Below are positions 36,740 to 45,876 of a stretch of DNA of 64,000 nt, piece by piece; position 1 is the first letter of the stretch, and the number at the start of each line of letters is the position of its first letter. The stretch comes from Salidesulfovibrio onnuriiensis. Its GTDB lineage: Bacteria; Desulfobacterota; Desulfovibrionia; Desulfovibrionales; Desulfovibrionaceae. Position numbers and translations under genes: made by a program. The stretch covers positions 2,525,001 through 2,589,000 of the forward strand of contig NZ_CP040751.1 of NCBI RefSeq assembly GCF_008001235.1, in the 5' to 3' direction. The notes under the pieces are model-generated. The model searched no databases. It worked only from the letters and a program-made list of their open reading frames with translations, and was not told the DNA's origin.

Positions 36740-38002
36740 ATGCATTACGTAATCGTGGGAAACGGTGTCGCCGCAATCGGGGCGGTAGAAGGAATCAGGC
36801 AGTACGACACCGAAGGGGCCATTACGATAATAAGTGATGAAGCCGTTCCAACTTACGGTCGTCCCCTCATTTCCTACTATCTGGCCGACAAGATCAAGCT
36901 CGACACCCTGCCGTACCGGCCTGAAAAATTTTACGCCGACAACAAGGTGGACATGAAACTTGGTTCCCGCGTGGCATCGGTTTCCCCGGAAGACCACTCC
37001 GTGATCCTGGAAAGCGGGGAAGCCATTGCCTACGACAAGCTTCTGCTGGCAACCGGCGGCGCTCCCGCCGCACCGGAGATCCGGGGCATTGAGGGAAAGG
37101 GGGTATACAACTTCACCACCGTGGCGCACGCCGAAGCCCTGAAAGAGGTCATTGATTCGGTCAAGAGCGTGGTGGTCATCGGCGCCGGGCTCATCGCCCT
37201 CAAGGCGGCCGAAGGATTCGCCGAGCGCGGCATCGACGTCACCCTGGTGGTCCGCTCCAGGATCATGCGCTCCTATTTTGACGAAACCGCGGGCGACATG
37301 GTGGTGAGCCACCTGGAAAAGAACGGCCTCAAGTTCCTGCAGGGAGTAGAGATAAATCGCATCAAACGCTACGGAAACGGCGGGGTGAAGGGCGTGGACA
37401 CGGACAAGGGGTTCATCCCCGCAGACCTGGTCATCGTGGCCGCGGGCGTGGCTCCCAACATGGAACTGGCCTGCAATGCCAAGCTCAACACCAACAAAGG
37501 CATTGTCGTGGACGATTTCATGGGCACCAGCAACGCCGACATCTATGCCGCTGGGGACGTGGCGGAGGCAAAGGACATGCTCACCGGCGAATATACGGTG
37601 CGGCCCATCTGGCCCAATGCCTATTCCCAGGGGCGCTATGCCGGCTTCAACATGGCCGGGGCCGGGAAATCGTACTCCGGCGGCCTGAGTATGAACTCCA
37701 TTACCTATTACGGTCTTGCCACCGTGACCATCGGCGAGACCATCCTGAAGGATGAGAGCCAGTACGAGATCAGAATCACCGAGGATCAGGACAACTTCAT
37801 TTACCGGAAACTCATTTTCAAGGACGACATCCTTGTGGGCTGCATCCTGATAGGCGACATTGATGCGGCAGGGTTCTACACGAGCTTTATCAAGAACCAA
37901 TTCAAGCTGGATGGCGAGGGCAAGGAACTGCTCATGACCGGAGACCCATCCCCGGCGCTTTGGCCCGACGAATACATAGAGGCCATGCTCAACAATCCGT
38001 AA
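36740..38002 (+). CDS. FAD-dependent NAD(P)H oxidoreductase (pyridine nucleotide-disulfide family)
   Basis: This 420-residue flavoprotein has an FAD dinucleotide fold (YVIVGNGVAAIGAVEGIR), the YGRPLISYYL segment, LLLATGGAPAAPEIRG, an NAD(P)-binding fold (VVVIGAGLIALKAAEGFAERG) and the second FAD motif IYAAGDVAEA. There is no CxxxxC redox disulfide, so it is of the NADH:rubredoxin reductase/NADH oxidase type rather than a disulfide reductase. AAGGGG precedes ATG 36740. It is a single gene with a terminator. In a sulfate reducer a role in rubredoxin or oxygen-defence electron transfer is plausible but inferred. Confidence 0.87.
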   Translation: MHYVIVGNGVAAIGAVEGIRQYDTEGAITIISDEAVPTYGRPLISYYLADKIKLDTLPYRPEKFYADNKVDMKLGSRVASVSPEDHSVILESGEAIAYDKLLLATGGAPAAPEIRGIEGKGVYNFTTVAHAEALKEVIDSVKSVVVIGAGLIALKAAEGFAERGIDVTLVVRSRIMRSYFDETAGDMVVSHLEKNGLKFLQGVEINRIKRYGNGGVKGVDTDKGFIPADLVIVAAGVAPNMELACNAKLNTNKGIVVDDFMGTSNADIYAAGDVAEAKDMLTGEYTVRPIWPNAYSQGRYAGFNMAGAGKSYSGGLSMNSITYYGLATVTIGETILKDESQYEIRITEDQDNFIYRKLIFKDDILVGCILIGDIDAAGFYTSFIKNQFKLDGEGKELLMTGDPSPALWPDEYIEAMLNNP

Positions 38003-38014
38003 GAAACATTTTAC

Positions 38015-38040
38015 AAGCCCCCGAAAGGGGGCTTCTTTTT
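38015..38040 (+). terminator. Terminator after the flavin oxidoreductase
   Basis: 8-bp arms with a GAAA tetraloop are followed by a T-rich tail. Confidence 0.85.
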
Positions 38041-38125
38041 ATCCGTAAAATAATGTCCTCCCATATGAAATGGCGTACACTGTTTCGTAAAACAGGCCTT
38101 TTCGAAAACGCGACCTGGGGGCGAT

Positions 38126-39121
38126 ATGAAAACTATCCTGGCGACTTGTTTTGCGATCATCTTATTTTGTACGTGCGCCCATGCACAGGCCGGGGCAAAA
38201 AAGGTCCTGGTGATAAATAGCTATCATGCCGGCTATCCCTGGGTTGCAGCGCATAACGAGGCCTTGAAAAGCAAGCTGCAGGACTCTGCCGAGTTGTTTT
38301 TTTTCGACATGGACACCAAGCGCCTGCCAAAGGGGCAGCATCCTGCCCAGGCGTTGAAAGCCATGAAAATGATTGACGAGGTACACCCAGACGTGGTGGT
38401 CGTTACCGACGACAATGCGCTCATGTTCCTGGGCCGCTCCATTCAGGACCTGCACATTCCCATCGTCTATCTCGGGATCAATGCCAACCCCCGGTGCTAT
38501 CTCGAGGACATGACCGGAGTGACCGGAGTGTTGGAACGGCCACTCATGAAGCGGTCCATCGCATACCTCAGGGAACTTTTCGCGGAACAGTTCGACAAAT
38601 GCCTGGTCATGTTCGACGACAGCTCCACGGCCCAGGCGGTGCTGGAGACGACATTCTACGGTCACCGCAAGCTTTCTTTTGCCGGGACGGAAACCGAAGT
38701 GGTGCTGACCAACAGCTTCACCGAATGGGAAAAGCGTGTCTCCAGCGCCAAGGAAAAAGGCTACGACGCGATCATCGTCGGCCTGTACCATACGATTCGA
38801 GACGATGCGATGGACTATGTGGACCCGGATACGGTTCTGACCTGGACCGCCGCCCACACGCCCGTCCCCATTTTCGGATTCTGGGATTTCACCATCGGCG
38901 AAGGCAAGGCCATCGGCGGGCTCATTCATTTCGGCGAAGACCAGGGCAAGGCTGCGGCGCAGCTCGTGCTGAGTATTCTGAACGGGGCGGATCCGCGACA
39001 GGTCCAGCCGGTGACAGCCGAGCAGGGCCGTTTCATATTCAGCCGCCATGAATTAAAACGTTGGGGAATCGAGCTTCCGGACGATTTTGCAAGAGGTTCC
39101 GAAATCATCTTCGTGGATTAG
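38126..39121 (+). CDS. Periplasmic ABC-type substrate-binding-like protein (orphan)
   Basis: This 331-residue protein has a signal peptide (residues 1-20, cleavage near AHA-Q). It looks like the ABC_sub_bind group: KKVLVINSYHAGYPWVAAHNEAL, HPDVVVVTDDNALMFLG, IPIVYLGINANP, and PVPIFGFWDFTIGEGKAIGGL. Such domains act as transporter binding proteins or as sensor modules for kinases and cyclases. No permease or ATPase is adjacent. It converges on an adenylate cyclase gene with a 14-bp gap. Its ligand and partner are unknown. Confidence 0.75.
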   Translation: MKTILATCFAIILFCTCAHAQAGAKKVLVINSYHAGYPWVAAHNEALKSKLQDSAELFFFDMDTKRLPKGQHPAQALKAMKMIDEVHPDVVVVTDDNALMFLGRSIQDLHIPIVYLGINANPRCYLEDMTGVTGVLERPLMKRSIAYLRELFAEQFDKCLVMFDDSSTAQAVLETTFYGHRKLSFAGTETEVVLTNSFTEWEKRVSSAKEKGYDAIIVGLYHTIRDDAMDYVDPDTVLTWTAAHTPVPIFGFWDFTIGEGKAIGGLIHFGEDQGKAAAQLVLSILNGADPRQVQPVTAEQGRFIFSRHELKRWGIELPDDFARGSEIIFVD

Positions 39122-39136
39122 GCCGCAAGCCGGCCT
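39120..39136. terminator. Short hairpin shared by convergent genes
   Basis: AGGCCG (39120-39125) and CGGCCT (39131-39136) form a stem that overlaps both stop codons, with TATTT on the plus side. Probably a weak bidirectional terminator. Confidence 0.4.
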
Positions 39137-41343
39137 TATTTGGACTTGTGGGTAAAGACCCCGTCCCATTCTCCTTCGGGGGGAGTTTCCGCGAGGATAT
39201 GGCAGCGTTCGGCGTACATGGAGTAGAACATGTGATCGTTGTACTCCTTGATGATGGTCTCGAATATCTCTGCGGCTTTTGAAAAATTTCCCTTCTTGTA
39301 GAGAGCCAATCCCTTTTCGTGCAGCGCTAGTTCTTCGCTTTTGCGTTCGGCGTCGTCAATACGATGAACCGTGTAGATGGTCACTGGTTCCACCTTGCCC
39401 TTGACCCGAACCCTGTCGAGCTCCTGAAAAACGTGGGTCGTGCAGCAGGCCTCGGCAATGGTCTGGCTGACCACGATTTTCTGGCCGTAAAATTTGGTCA
39501 GGCCTTCCAGCCGGGAGGCCAGGTTCACGTTGTCGCCGATCAGTGTGTAGTCGAACAGGTCCGCCGATCCCATGTTGCCCACGCGCACCGTTCCGCAATG
39601 CACCCCGATGCCGATGGCGATGGTGAATCCGTATTTCTTCGTGAAGACATCCCTGTTGAGCTCCTCGAGCTTGTCGAGCTGTTCCAGGGCCGCTTCCAGC
39701 GCCGTCAACTGATGCGTCTCCACATCAAGAGGAGCGTTCCAGAAGGCCATGATCGCATCGCCGATAAATTTGTCCAGGGTGCCAGAGTGGGCGGTGATGA
39801 TTCTCGTCATGGGAGTCATGTAGTCGTGCAGCAACTCCGTGACCTGGGTGGGGGTGAGTTTTTCCGAAAGGGATGTGAAGCTTCGGATGTCGGAGAACTG
39901 AATGGTGACTTCCTTTTCCTGCCCTTCGAGGCTGAGGGAATCCGGGTCGTCCAGAATCCTGTTGATGACCGAGGGGGCCAAATAGTGGGCAAATGCTCCC
40001 TGGATGAACTGCTTGGCGTGTTCCTCTCGCCAAAATTTGAGCACGGTGAGAACGATGAAGGTCGATGCCAGACAGATGAAAGGATAGAATGGCGAAATAA
40101 ACAGACCAGCCTCGGTATAGAGGCCCACCGAACCATACCAGAGCCCGAGCCAGACCCCGAGCAGGGGCAGCACGATATAGGCCGCGCGCGTCCAGGTGAT
40201 GAGCATGGTGGCGAGAAGCCCTACGCAGACGATGATGAAAAGCAGCAGGGCCGGCCCCCAGCTGGGGGTGCTGATGAACTGCCGGGACAGGATGTTGTCC
40301 ACGATGGTGGCGTGGGTTTCCACGCCCGGGTAATAGTTGTCGAAAGGCATGGGACGGAGGTCCCGAAGGCCGGAGGCGGAGGTGCCGATGAAGACTATCC
40401 TGTCTTTCAGGAAAGCGGGATCCACCGTGCCGCTTAGCACATCCGCCGCACTGATGTAGTTGAATGTCCTGCTGGGGCCGCGATAGTTGATCAGCATCTG
40501 GCCTTTTCTGTCCACGGGAATGACGGCCGGGCCGATGCGCAGGGATTCAACGCCCAGCGAAGACAGCTTGAGCACCACGTTGCTGATCCCGGTGGCCTGC
40601 ATCAGGGTGGAAGCCGCCAGGCTCGGGTAGAGTTTTCCCTGCCAGCTGATCAGCAGGGGAACGCGGCGGAAAATGCCGTCCTCATCCGAGGCAATGGTGA
40701 TGAAGCCCGATGCTGGAGCGCTTTGCGCCAGTTCCGGGAGGGGACATATGGTTCCCGCGGCGGCATGAAGCGCCTGCTGCGGTTCCAGGGCGTCCGGCGT
40801 CTTGAGTACCGAAACCTTGCAGGGAGGGGCCAGACATGCCTCGTCCTGATTGGGAGCATCCGCCTTGCCGAAAATGAAGTCGAGGCCGAGCACAAAGGGC
40901 CCCTGGGCAAGCAGGTTTGCCAGAATCTTGTCATTGTCTTCCAGTTGGCGGGGAATGCCGCTGAAATGCGGCTCAACGTTCAGATCCCGCTTGAGCTGCT
41001 CCTTGAGCACCACCAGCGAGGTGTTGTCCCGCTCCACGAAAATGATATCGCTCCCCACGGCCCGGGCCCCCATCTGCATGAGATTGCCCAGCAGGAGGGC
41101 GACCCTGTATCGCGGCCAGGGCCATTGGCCGTATCTGGCCAGACTTTTTTCATCAATATCCACGATGACAGGACGGTCCGTTGCATTGGAGGAATGGTAT
41201 TTCCGCAAGAGCTGATCATAGATCTTGTAGTCCAGCAGCTTCAGAAACGTGGGCTGGAAAATGTAGAGAAGCACCACTAATAATGTGATGGCCATGCCCG
41301 ACAGCAGCAGGATCAGGGAATCCTTTTTTATTTTCATACCCAT
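39136..41343 (-). CDS. CHASE2-domain class III adenylate cyclase with C-terminal TPR-like tail
   Basis: This 735-residue inner-membrane cyclase is predicted to make cAMP. It has an N-terminal TM (about 10-28), an extracytoplasmic CHASE2 sensor (about 35-340, ending in VFIGTSASGLRDLRPMP), three TM segments (362-435), then a catalytic domain. Metal-binding Asp485 (FSDIRSFTSLSEKL) and Asp529, and adenine-selecting Lys525 (GTLDKFIGDA), are present, as is GDNVNLASRLEGLTK. A TPR-like helical pair follows (LALYKKGNFSKAAEIFE). The start is uncertain: ATG 41343 follows GGAGG at 11 nt, but ATG 41337 or 41361 are possible. Confidence 0.87.
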   Translation of the reverse strand: MGMKIKKDSLILLLSGMAITLLVVLLYIFQPTFLKLLDYKIYDQLLRKYHSSNATDRPVIVDIDEKSLARYGQWPWPRYRVALLLGNLMQMGARAVGSDIIFVERDNTSLVVLKEQLKRDLNVEPHFSGIPRQLEDNDKILANLLAQGPFVLGLDFIFGKADAPNQDEACLAPPCKVSVLKTPDALEPQQALHAAAGTICPLPELAQSAPASGFITIASDEDGIFRRVPLLISWQGKLYPSLAASTLMQATGISNVVLKLSSLGVESLRIGPAVIPVDRKGQMLINYRGPSRTFNYISAADVLSGTVDPAFLKDRIVFIGTSASGLRDLRPMPFDNYYPGVETHATIVDNILSRQFISTPSWGPALLLFIIVCVGLLATMLITWTRAAYIVLPLLGVWLGLWYGSVGLYTEAGLFISPFYPFICLASTFIVLTVLKFWREEHAKQFIQGAFAHYLAPSVINRILDDPDSLSLEGQEKEVTIQFSDIRSFTSLSEKLTPTQVTELLHDYMTPMTRIITAHSGTLDKFIGDAIMAFWNAPLDVETHQLTALEAALEQLDKLEELNRDVFTKKYGFTIAIGIGVHCGTVRVGNMGSADLFDYTLIGDNVNLASRLEGLTKFYGQKIVVSQTIAEACCTTHVFQELDRVRVKGKVEPVTIYTVHRIDDAERKSEELALHEKGLALYKKGNFSKAAEIFETIIKEYNDHMFYSMYAERCHILAETPPEGEWDGVFTHKSK

Positions 41344-41403
41344 CGAGTTTGCTTCCTCCATCGCCAAATACAAGGGATTTATCAATACAACCCTAGATTT
41401 CTC

Positions 41404-41441
41404 TTGCAAATTAATCTATTACAAATATGATATTTTATCAT
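41404..41441 (+). promoter_or_regulatory. Candidate promoter with overlapping operator for the type I secretion operon
   Basis: TTGCAA (41404-41409), a 16-nt spacer and TATGAT (41426-41431) resemble a sigma70 promoter upstream of the TolC-like gene. A perfect ATGATA-TTT-TATCAT dyad (41427-41441) overlaps the -10, a typical repressor position. Confidence 0.5.
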
Positions 41442-41488
41442 TGTAATTATTGTACAAATTGACAAACAATCACCGGGTGGGGTGTTTT

Positions 41489-42802
41489 GTGTTCAACAGA
41501 CTGATTTTAATATCTTTTCTGATTCTTTGCTGTATATCACTTCCGCTGCAGGTTCAGGCGGATGAGGCAGACGGCGTCATTGTTCTGGAAAATGTCCTTT
41601 CCGAGCTGGTCCAAACGCATGACAGAATCCAGGCTGCGGAATCCGCGTTGAAGTCAGCGGAGCATATGCTGGGCAAGGCCAAGGGCGGGTGGCTCCCCCG
41701 GGTGGATGTGACCGCGGAAGGTGGGCACGAGGACATCGACAAGCCCAATGCCGACACCAGCTACAACCGAAATGAACAAACGTTCAAGGTCACCCAGAAC
41801 GTCTATGACTTCGGGAAGACCTCCGGCGACATCGCTTCCTATGAAAATCTGGTCAACGAAAAACAGGCCCGGCTGCTCAGGACCAAGCAGGAAATCATTC
41901 TCAGCGGCATCGTTGCCTACCTGAACCTGATCAAGCAGCGGGAAATCCTGTATTATGTCATCAAGACGGAAAAGAGCATCAAAGAACTTTCAGGCATGCA
42001 GGAGGCCCTGGTCCGCAAAGGGGCGGGGCTTTCGTACGAAGAGCTGCAGGTGAAAGGCCAGCTCGTGGGCGTACAGTCCCGGCGCGTCACCGCCGAACGC
42101 GAGCTTCAGAAGGCCAAGAACAACTTCAAGGCCGTCTACGGCTACTTTGTCAATGAAGACAGCATCGCCAAGCTGCAGCTTCCCGCATCGCCCGTCGCCC
42201 TGATCCCGGCCACCCTTGACGAGGCCATTGACAAGGCCGTCGTCAACAATCCCGACCTACAGGAACTGCAGTTCGTCGTCGAACGTCTCCGGGGCGTTCT
42301 CCAGAAGAACCAATCCGCGTTTTTCCCGGAATTCGATTTGGTCCTTGACGGCAAGCGCAGGGAAAACGACGACGGGCTTTCCGGCGTCCGGTGGGAAAAC
42401 AGGGCGACCATGGCCATGAACTACAATCTCTTTTCAGGCATGTCCGACACCGAAGCCGTCAAGGCGGCCAAGCAGGACATCATTTCCGCCAAAAAGCAGC
42501 AGTTGAACCAGAGGCGCACCGTTGAGGAAAATGTCCGCAACGCCTGGGTGGAATTGCTGACTCTCCGGAAAAACGTGGAGCTTTACGACAACCAGTCCAG
42601 CATCACCTGGGAATTCCTGGGCCTGGTCAAGAAAAAGAAGGCCATGGGAGCGGACGTCAACCTGCTCGACATCCTCGTGGGCGAAAGGGACTACATCAAT
42701 TCGGTCAGCGCCAAGGTGGAAGCCGAAGTCGAAACCATCATTGCCAGCTACAAGCTGTTGCAGGCAATGGGCATCATTTCCGTGGAAAGCACCAAAAGCT
42801 AG
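41489..42802 (+). CDS. TolC-family outer-membrane channel of a type I secretion system
   Basis: This 437-residue outer-membrane efflux protein has a signal peptide ending near VQA-D (residue 24). It shows two OEP repeats of long helices: AESALKSAEHMLGKAKGGWLP, QNVYDFGKTSGDI, and in the second half LQELQFVVERLRGVLQKNQSAFFPEFDL and MNYNLFSGMSDTEAVKAAKQDI. GTG at 41489 is preferred because GGTGGGG lies 6 nt upstream and a good signal peptide follows; a longer frame begins with TTG at 41450. It is first in a three-gene operon with an ABC exporter and an HlyD adaptor. Confidence 0.88.
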   Translation: MFNRLILISFLILCCISLPLQVQADEADGVIVLENVLSELVQTHDRIQAAESALKSAEHMLGKAKGGWLPRVDVTAEGGHEDIDKPNADTSYNRNEQTFKVTQNVYDFGKTSGDIASYENLVNEKQARLLRTKQEIILSGIVAYLNLIKQREILYYVIKTEKSIKELSGMQEALVRKGAGLSYEELQVKGQLVGVQSRRVTAERELQKAKNNFKAVYGYFVNEDSIAKLQLPASPVALIPATLDEAIDKAVVNNPDLQELQFVVERLRGVLQKNQSAFFPEFDLVLDGKRRENDDGLSGVRWENRATMAMNYNLFSGMSDTEAVKAAKQDIISAKKQQLNQRRTVEENVRNAWVELLTLRKNVELYDNQSSITWEFLGLVKKKKAMGADVNLLDILVGERDYINSVSAKVEAEVETIIASYKLLQAMGIISVESTKS

Positions 42803-42841
42803 GAAATGCCGCTTCGGTGCGGTTTTTCAGGGGAGCGGACA

Positions 42842-44530
42842 ATGCAGGAATTCTTCAGGCGTCTTTTCTTGTCCAGAAGGCTCGCCGCGGAACTCGTTGT
42901 CGCCTCCTTTTTCGTCAACCTGCTTTCCCTGGCCATGCCCATCTTCGTCATCCAGATATTGAGCCGGTATATCGGCTACGGGTTCGACGGCACCCTGTAT
43001 ACATTGACTTCGGGCATGTGCCTTGCCCTGTTGCTGGGCTACGGTTTCAATGCCGTGCGCCAGAAGATAGCCGCCGCGATCTGCCGGGGGCCGGACGCTG
43101 AACTGCATGAAAAGGTCCAGCAAATTCTGGCGCAGGCCCATCTCCAGCCTCTGGCTCGTTATTCCCATTCCGAACTCCATGAGCTGGCCTCCGGCCCGAA
43201 TCTCATCCAGGCAGCCTTTGCTCCCGCCAGGGTCACGGCTCTGCTGGACATGCCGTTTTTTCTGCTTTTCTTTCTGGCCATCTATCTCATCAGCCCGATT
43301 CTTTCCCTCATAACGCTGATAGCTGTCGGCGTTTCGGTCCTGGCCGGTTTCCTGGACAAGGAAGCCAACCGGGAAAACGACATGGACATGCGGGATGCGG
43401 CCACCGCCTACAGAGGGGCCCTGGCTGCGGCCATGAGCGCCAAGGAGGCGGTTCGCGCCTTTTGGGGCGGCGAATACCTGAAAGGGCTTTGGAGAAGGCA
43501 GCAGGAGAACATCGAGCAGGTTAGGAACAGGATTTTCGACAGGCAGGGTCGGGCCAAGGGGGTATTGCAGACTTTGGCCTCCCTGCTGCGCGTGGCCGTT
43601 TATGCGGTTGGCGCGAAACTGGTGGTGGAGGGAGACCTGACCGTAGGCGCCCTGATCGGCGTGAGCATTCTCGCTTCCAAGGCCTTCATGATCACCAACG
43701 GATTCGTTCAGGCCTTCCTCATGCTGCGCAAGGCCGATGAAACGCAGGAACGGCTCGGAAAGTTCTTTTCCCTGCCCAGGGAATCCGAAGAAGGAACCAC
43801 GCTTCAGAATTATCTCGGGGGGGTGCAGTTCAAGGACGTGGGATTCGCCTATCCCACGAGTTCCACACCGCTGTTCGAATCCCTGAATCTCGCCGTAGCT
43901 CCGGGCACCCTGGTGGCCGTCAGCGGATATAACGGTTCCGGTAAATCCACGTTCATAAAGATGATTGTAGGCCTGTATTCCCCCAGACGCGGAAGCATAC
44001 TTGCCGACGGTGTCGATCTGCGGCAGCTTTCCGCCCCCTGGTGGAGGAGACGCCTGGCGTATCTGCCCCAGGAACCGGTATTCATCAACGGAACATTCCG
44101 CGACAACATCACGCTCCTGGCTCCGGACGCCAACGAGGAGACGCTTGAGGACGCCGTAACGGCCGCGAGCCTGCGTCGCTATCTCGACCAAAGCCCCACG
44201 GGGCTCGACACCATGATTTCGGACAGCGGAGCCAGCCTCCCGGTGGGCATCCGCAAACGTCTGGGCCTGGCGCGTGCGCTGGTCGGCCAGGGACAACTGG
44301 TTGTTTTCGACGAACCGACAGAAGGTCTCGACACCGAAGGCTGCAAGGCCGTTTACGACATCATGAGCCGTTTCATCCAACTGGGACGGACCATGTTCGT
44401 CGTGACCCAGGACCCTCGGATACTCAACGCGGCCCAGGTCATTGTGGACCTTTCAACGAAACCCGTTCCCACCGTGCGGGAAACTCCCCGATCCGTGCCG
44501 CAGCAGGTAGCCGGAGGTTCCCATGGCTGA
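42842..44530 (+). CDS. Type I secretion ABC exporter with degenerate signature motif
   Basis: This 562-residue inner-membrane exporter has an N-terminal membrane domain with about six helices and a C-terminal ATPase. Walker A is GYNGSGKST, the Q-loop YLPQEPVF and Walker B VVFDEPTEGLD. Where LSGGQ is expected it reads LPVGI (before RKRLGLARAL), and the switch His is replaced by Gln in FVVTQDP. It lacks an N-terminal peptidase C39 domain. ATG 42842 has AGGGGAG upstream; an in-frame ATG at 42806 is less likely. The adaptor gene overlaps its end by 8 bp. Confidence 0.87.
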   Translation: MQEFFRRLFLSRRLAAELVVASFFVNLLSLAMPIFVIQILSRYIGYGFDGTLYTLTSGMCLALLLGYGFNAVRQKIAAAICRGPDAELHEKVQQILAQAHLQPLARYSHSELHELASGPNLIQAAFAPARVTALLDMPFFLLFFLAIYLISPILSLITLIAVGVSVLAGFLDKEANRENDMDMRDAATAYRGALAAAMSAKEAVRAFWGGEYLKGLWRRQQENIEQVRNRIFDRQGRAKGVLQTLASLLRVAVYAVGAKLVVEGDLTVGALIGVSILASKAFMITNGFVQAFLMLRKADETQERLGKFFSLPRESEEGTTLQNYLGGVQFKDVGFAYPTSSTPLFESLNLAVAPGTLVAVSGYNGSGKSTFIKMIVGLYSPRRGSILADGVDLRQLSAPWWRRRLAYLPQEPVFINGTFRDNITLLAPDANEETLEDAVTAASLRRYLDQSPTGLDTMISDSGASLPVGIRKRLGLARALVGQGQLVVFDEPTEGLDTEGCKAVYDIMSRFIQLGRTMFVVTQDPRILNAAQVIVDLSTKPVPTVRETPRSVPQQVAGGSHG

Positions 44531-45869
44531 TAACGGGCTCCCCAAAAGACAAAACGACGTCAGCCTCAGCACCCGGATGCTGTTCTACCTGTGTTCGGCA
44601 TTCTGCTTATGTTTCATCCTCTGGGCCTCCGTAGCTCCCCTTGATATTGTCAGCGATACCGTCGGCGAGGTGATTCCCAGCACCAAGGTCAAGCGCATTC
44701 AGCACCTTGAGGGGGGTATCGTCAGTGAAATCAAGGTAAGGGAAGGGGAAAGCGTCCAGGCGGACCAGCCCCTGGTGGAACTTGAATCCACAGCCAGTTG
44801 GTCCACTGCCGAGGAACTGCGGATACGGGTGAAATCCCTCATGGCGGACGTGGCCCGGCTGGAGGCCGAGGAACGCTGGTTTGCGGCCGATACTGATGGC
44901 AATTCCACGCAAATCGCCTTCAAGCCCGGCGGGGTGTCTCCCCGGTATCCTGATGTCCTTCTGAAGGAATCCCCTGAATTGATCAAACAGGCGGACAACC
45001 TGTATGAGGCCCGCCTTCGTTCCCTGGAAAACGATATTCGCGTCGAACGGGAGCGGATCACCCAACGGGAAAAGGACATTGAGGAAATACAGGTCCGCCT
45101 GTCCAACCACTTGAAAAATTTTCAGTACGTTCGGGAACAGATTTCCATCAGCGAAGACCTGCTCAAGGAAAACCTGACCACCCGATACAAGCATCTCGGC
45201 TTTCTCAAGGAAGAGACACAGCTCAAGAGCAAGATCGGCGAGGAACGGACCTCCCTGGACCGGGCCCGTTCGGAGCTGGCGTCCGCCCATGAAGAACTGG
45301 ATTCCGTGTACAACCGCCATCGCGAACAGGTGCAGAAGGCCATGGCCGAGGCAAAGCAGGAGTACATGGAGTTTTCGCAACGCCTCAAAAAGCTCGAGGA
45401 CAGCCTGAAGAGAACCGTGATCCGTTCTCCCGTGGCCGGGGTCGTCAAGGGGGTCTATCTGGTCAACGAAGGGGAGGTGGTCATGCCCGGGGTGACCATC
45501 ATGGACATAGTCCCCACCGAAGACCGGCTGGTGATAGAGGCCCATCTGCCGCTTTCCGACATCGGGTATGTTTCGGTAGGCCAGGAGGCAATCGTACGCC
45601 TGGCCTCCAGGGATGCGCGCCGATTCGGCATGTTGGCCGGCAATGTGAAGAATGTTTCGCCGGACGCCATTTCCACCACGGACAAGGGGACCTTCTACAA
45701 GGTGTTGGTGGAGACCTCCAAGGACCACTTCGAACGCGACGGAAACATTTATCAGCTCTATCCGGGTATGCGGGTCCTGGTGGGAATCAAAACCGGGGAA
45801 CGAACCGTTCTCGAATACCTTCTCTATCCCTATTTCGACACCCTGTATCAAGGGCTTCGGGAACGCTGA
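44523..45869 (+). CDS. HlyD-family membrane fusion protein of a type I secretion system
   Basis: This 448-residue periplasmic adaptor is anchored by one N-terminal TM (about 17-37). It has a lipoyl/barrel-sandwich start (VGEVIPSTKVKRIQHLEGGIVSEIKVREGESVQADQPLVELE, split across two half-motifs), a long coiled coil (about 150-300), then the second lipoyl half RTVIRSPVAGVVKGVYLVNEGEVV. The C-terminal VLVGIKTGERTVLEYLLYP is typical of HlyD/LapC/PrtE proteins. GGAGG precedes the ATG inside the exporter gene. No large adhesin or RTX substrate gene is in the window. Confidence 0.92.
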   Translation: MADNGLPKRQNDVSLSTRMLFYLCSAFCLCFILWASVAPLDIVSDTVGEVIPSTKVKRIQHLEGGIVSEIKVREGESVQADQPLVELESTASWSTAEELRIRVKSLMADVARLEAEERWFAADTDGNSTQIAFKPGGVSPRYPDVLLKESPELIKQADNLYEARLRSLENDIRVERERITQREKDIEEIQVRLSNHLKNFQYVREQISISEDLLKENLTTRYKHLGFLKEETQLKSKIGEERTSLDRARSELASAHEELDSVYNRHREQVQKAMAEAKQEYMEFSQRLKKLEDSLKRTVIRSPVAGVVKGVYLVNEGEVVMPGVTIMDIVPTEDRLVIEAHLPLSDIGYVSVGQEAIVRLASRDARRFGMLAGNVKNVSPDAISTTDKGTFYKVLVETSKDHFERDGNIYQLYPGMRVLVGIKTGERTVLEYLLYPYFDTLYQGLRER

Positions 45870-45876
45870 TTCCTGC

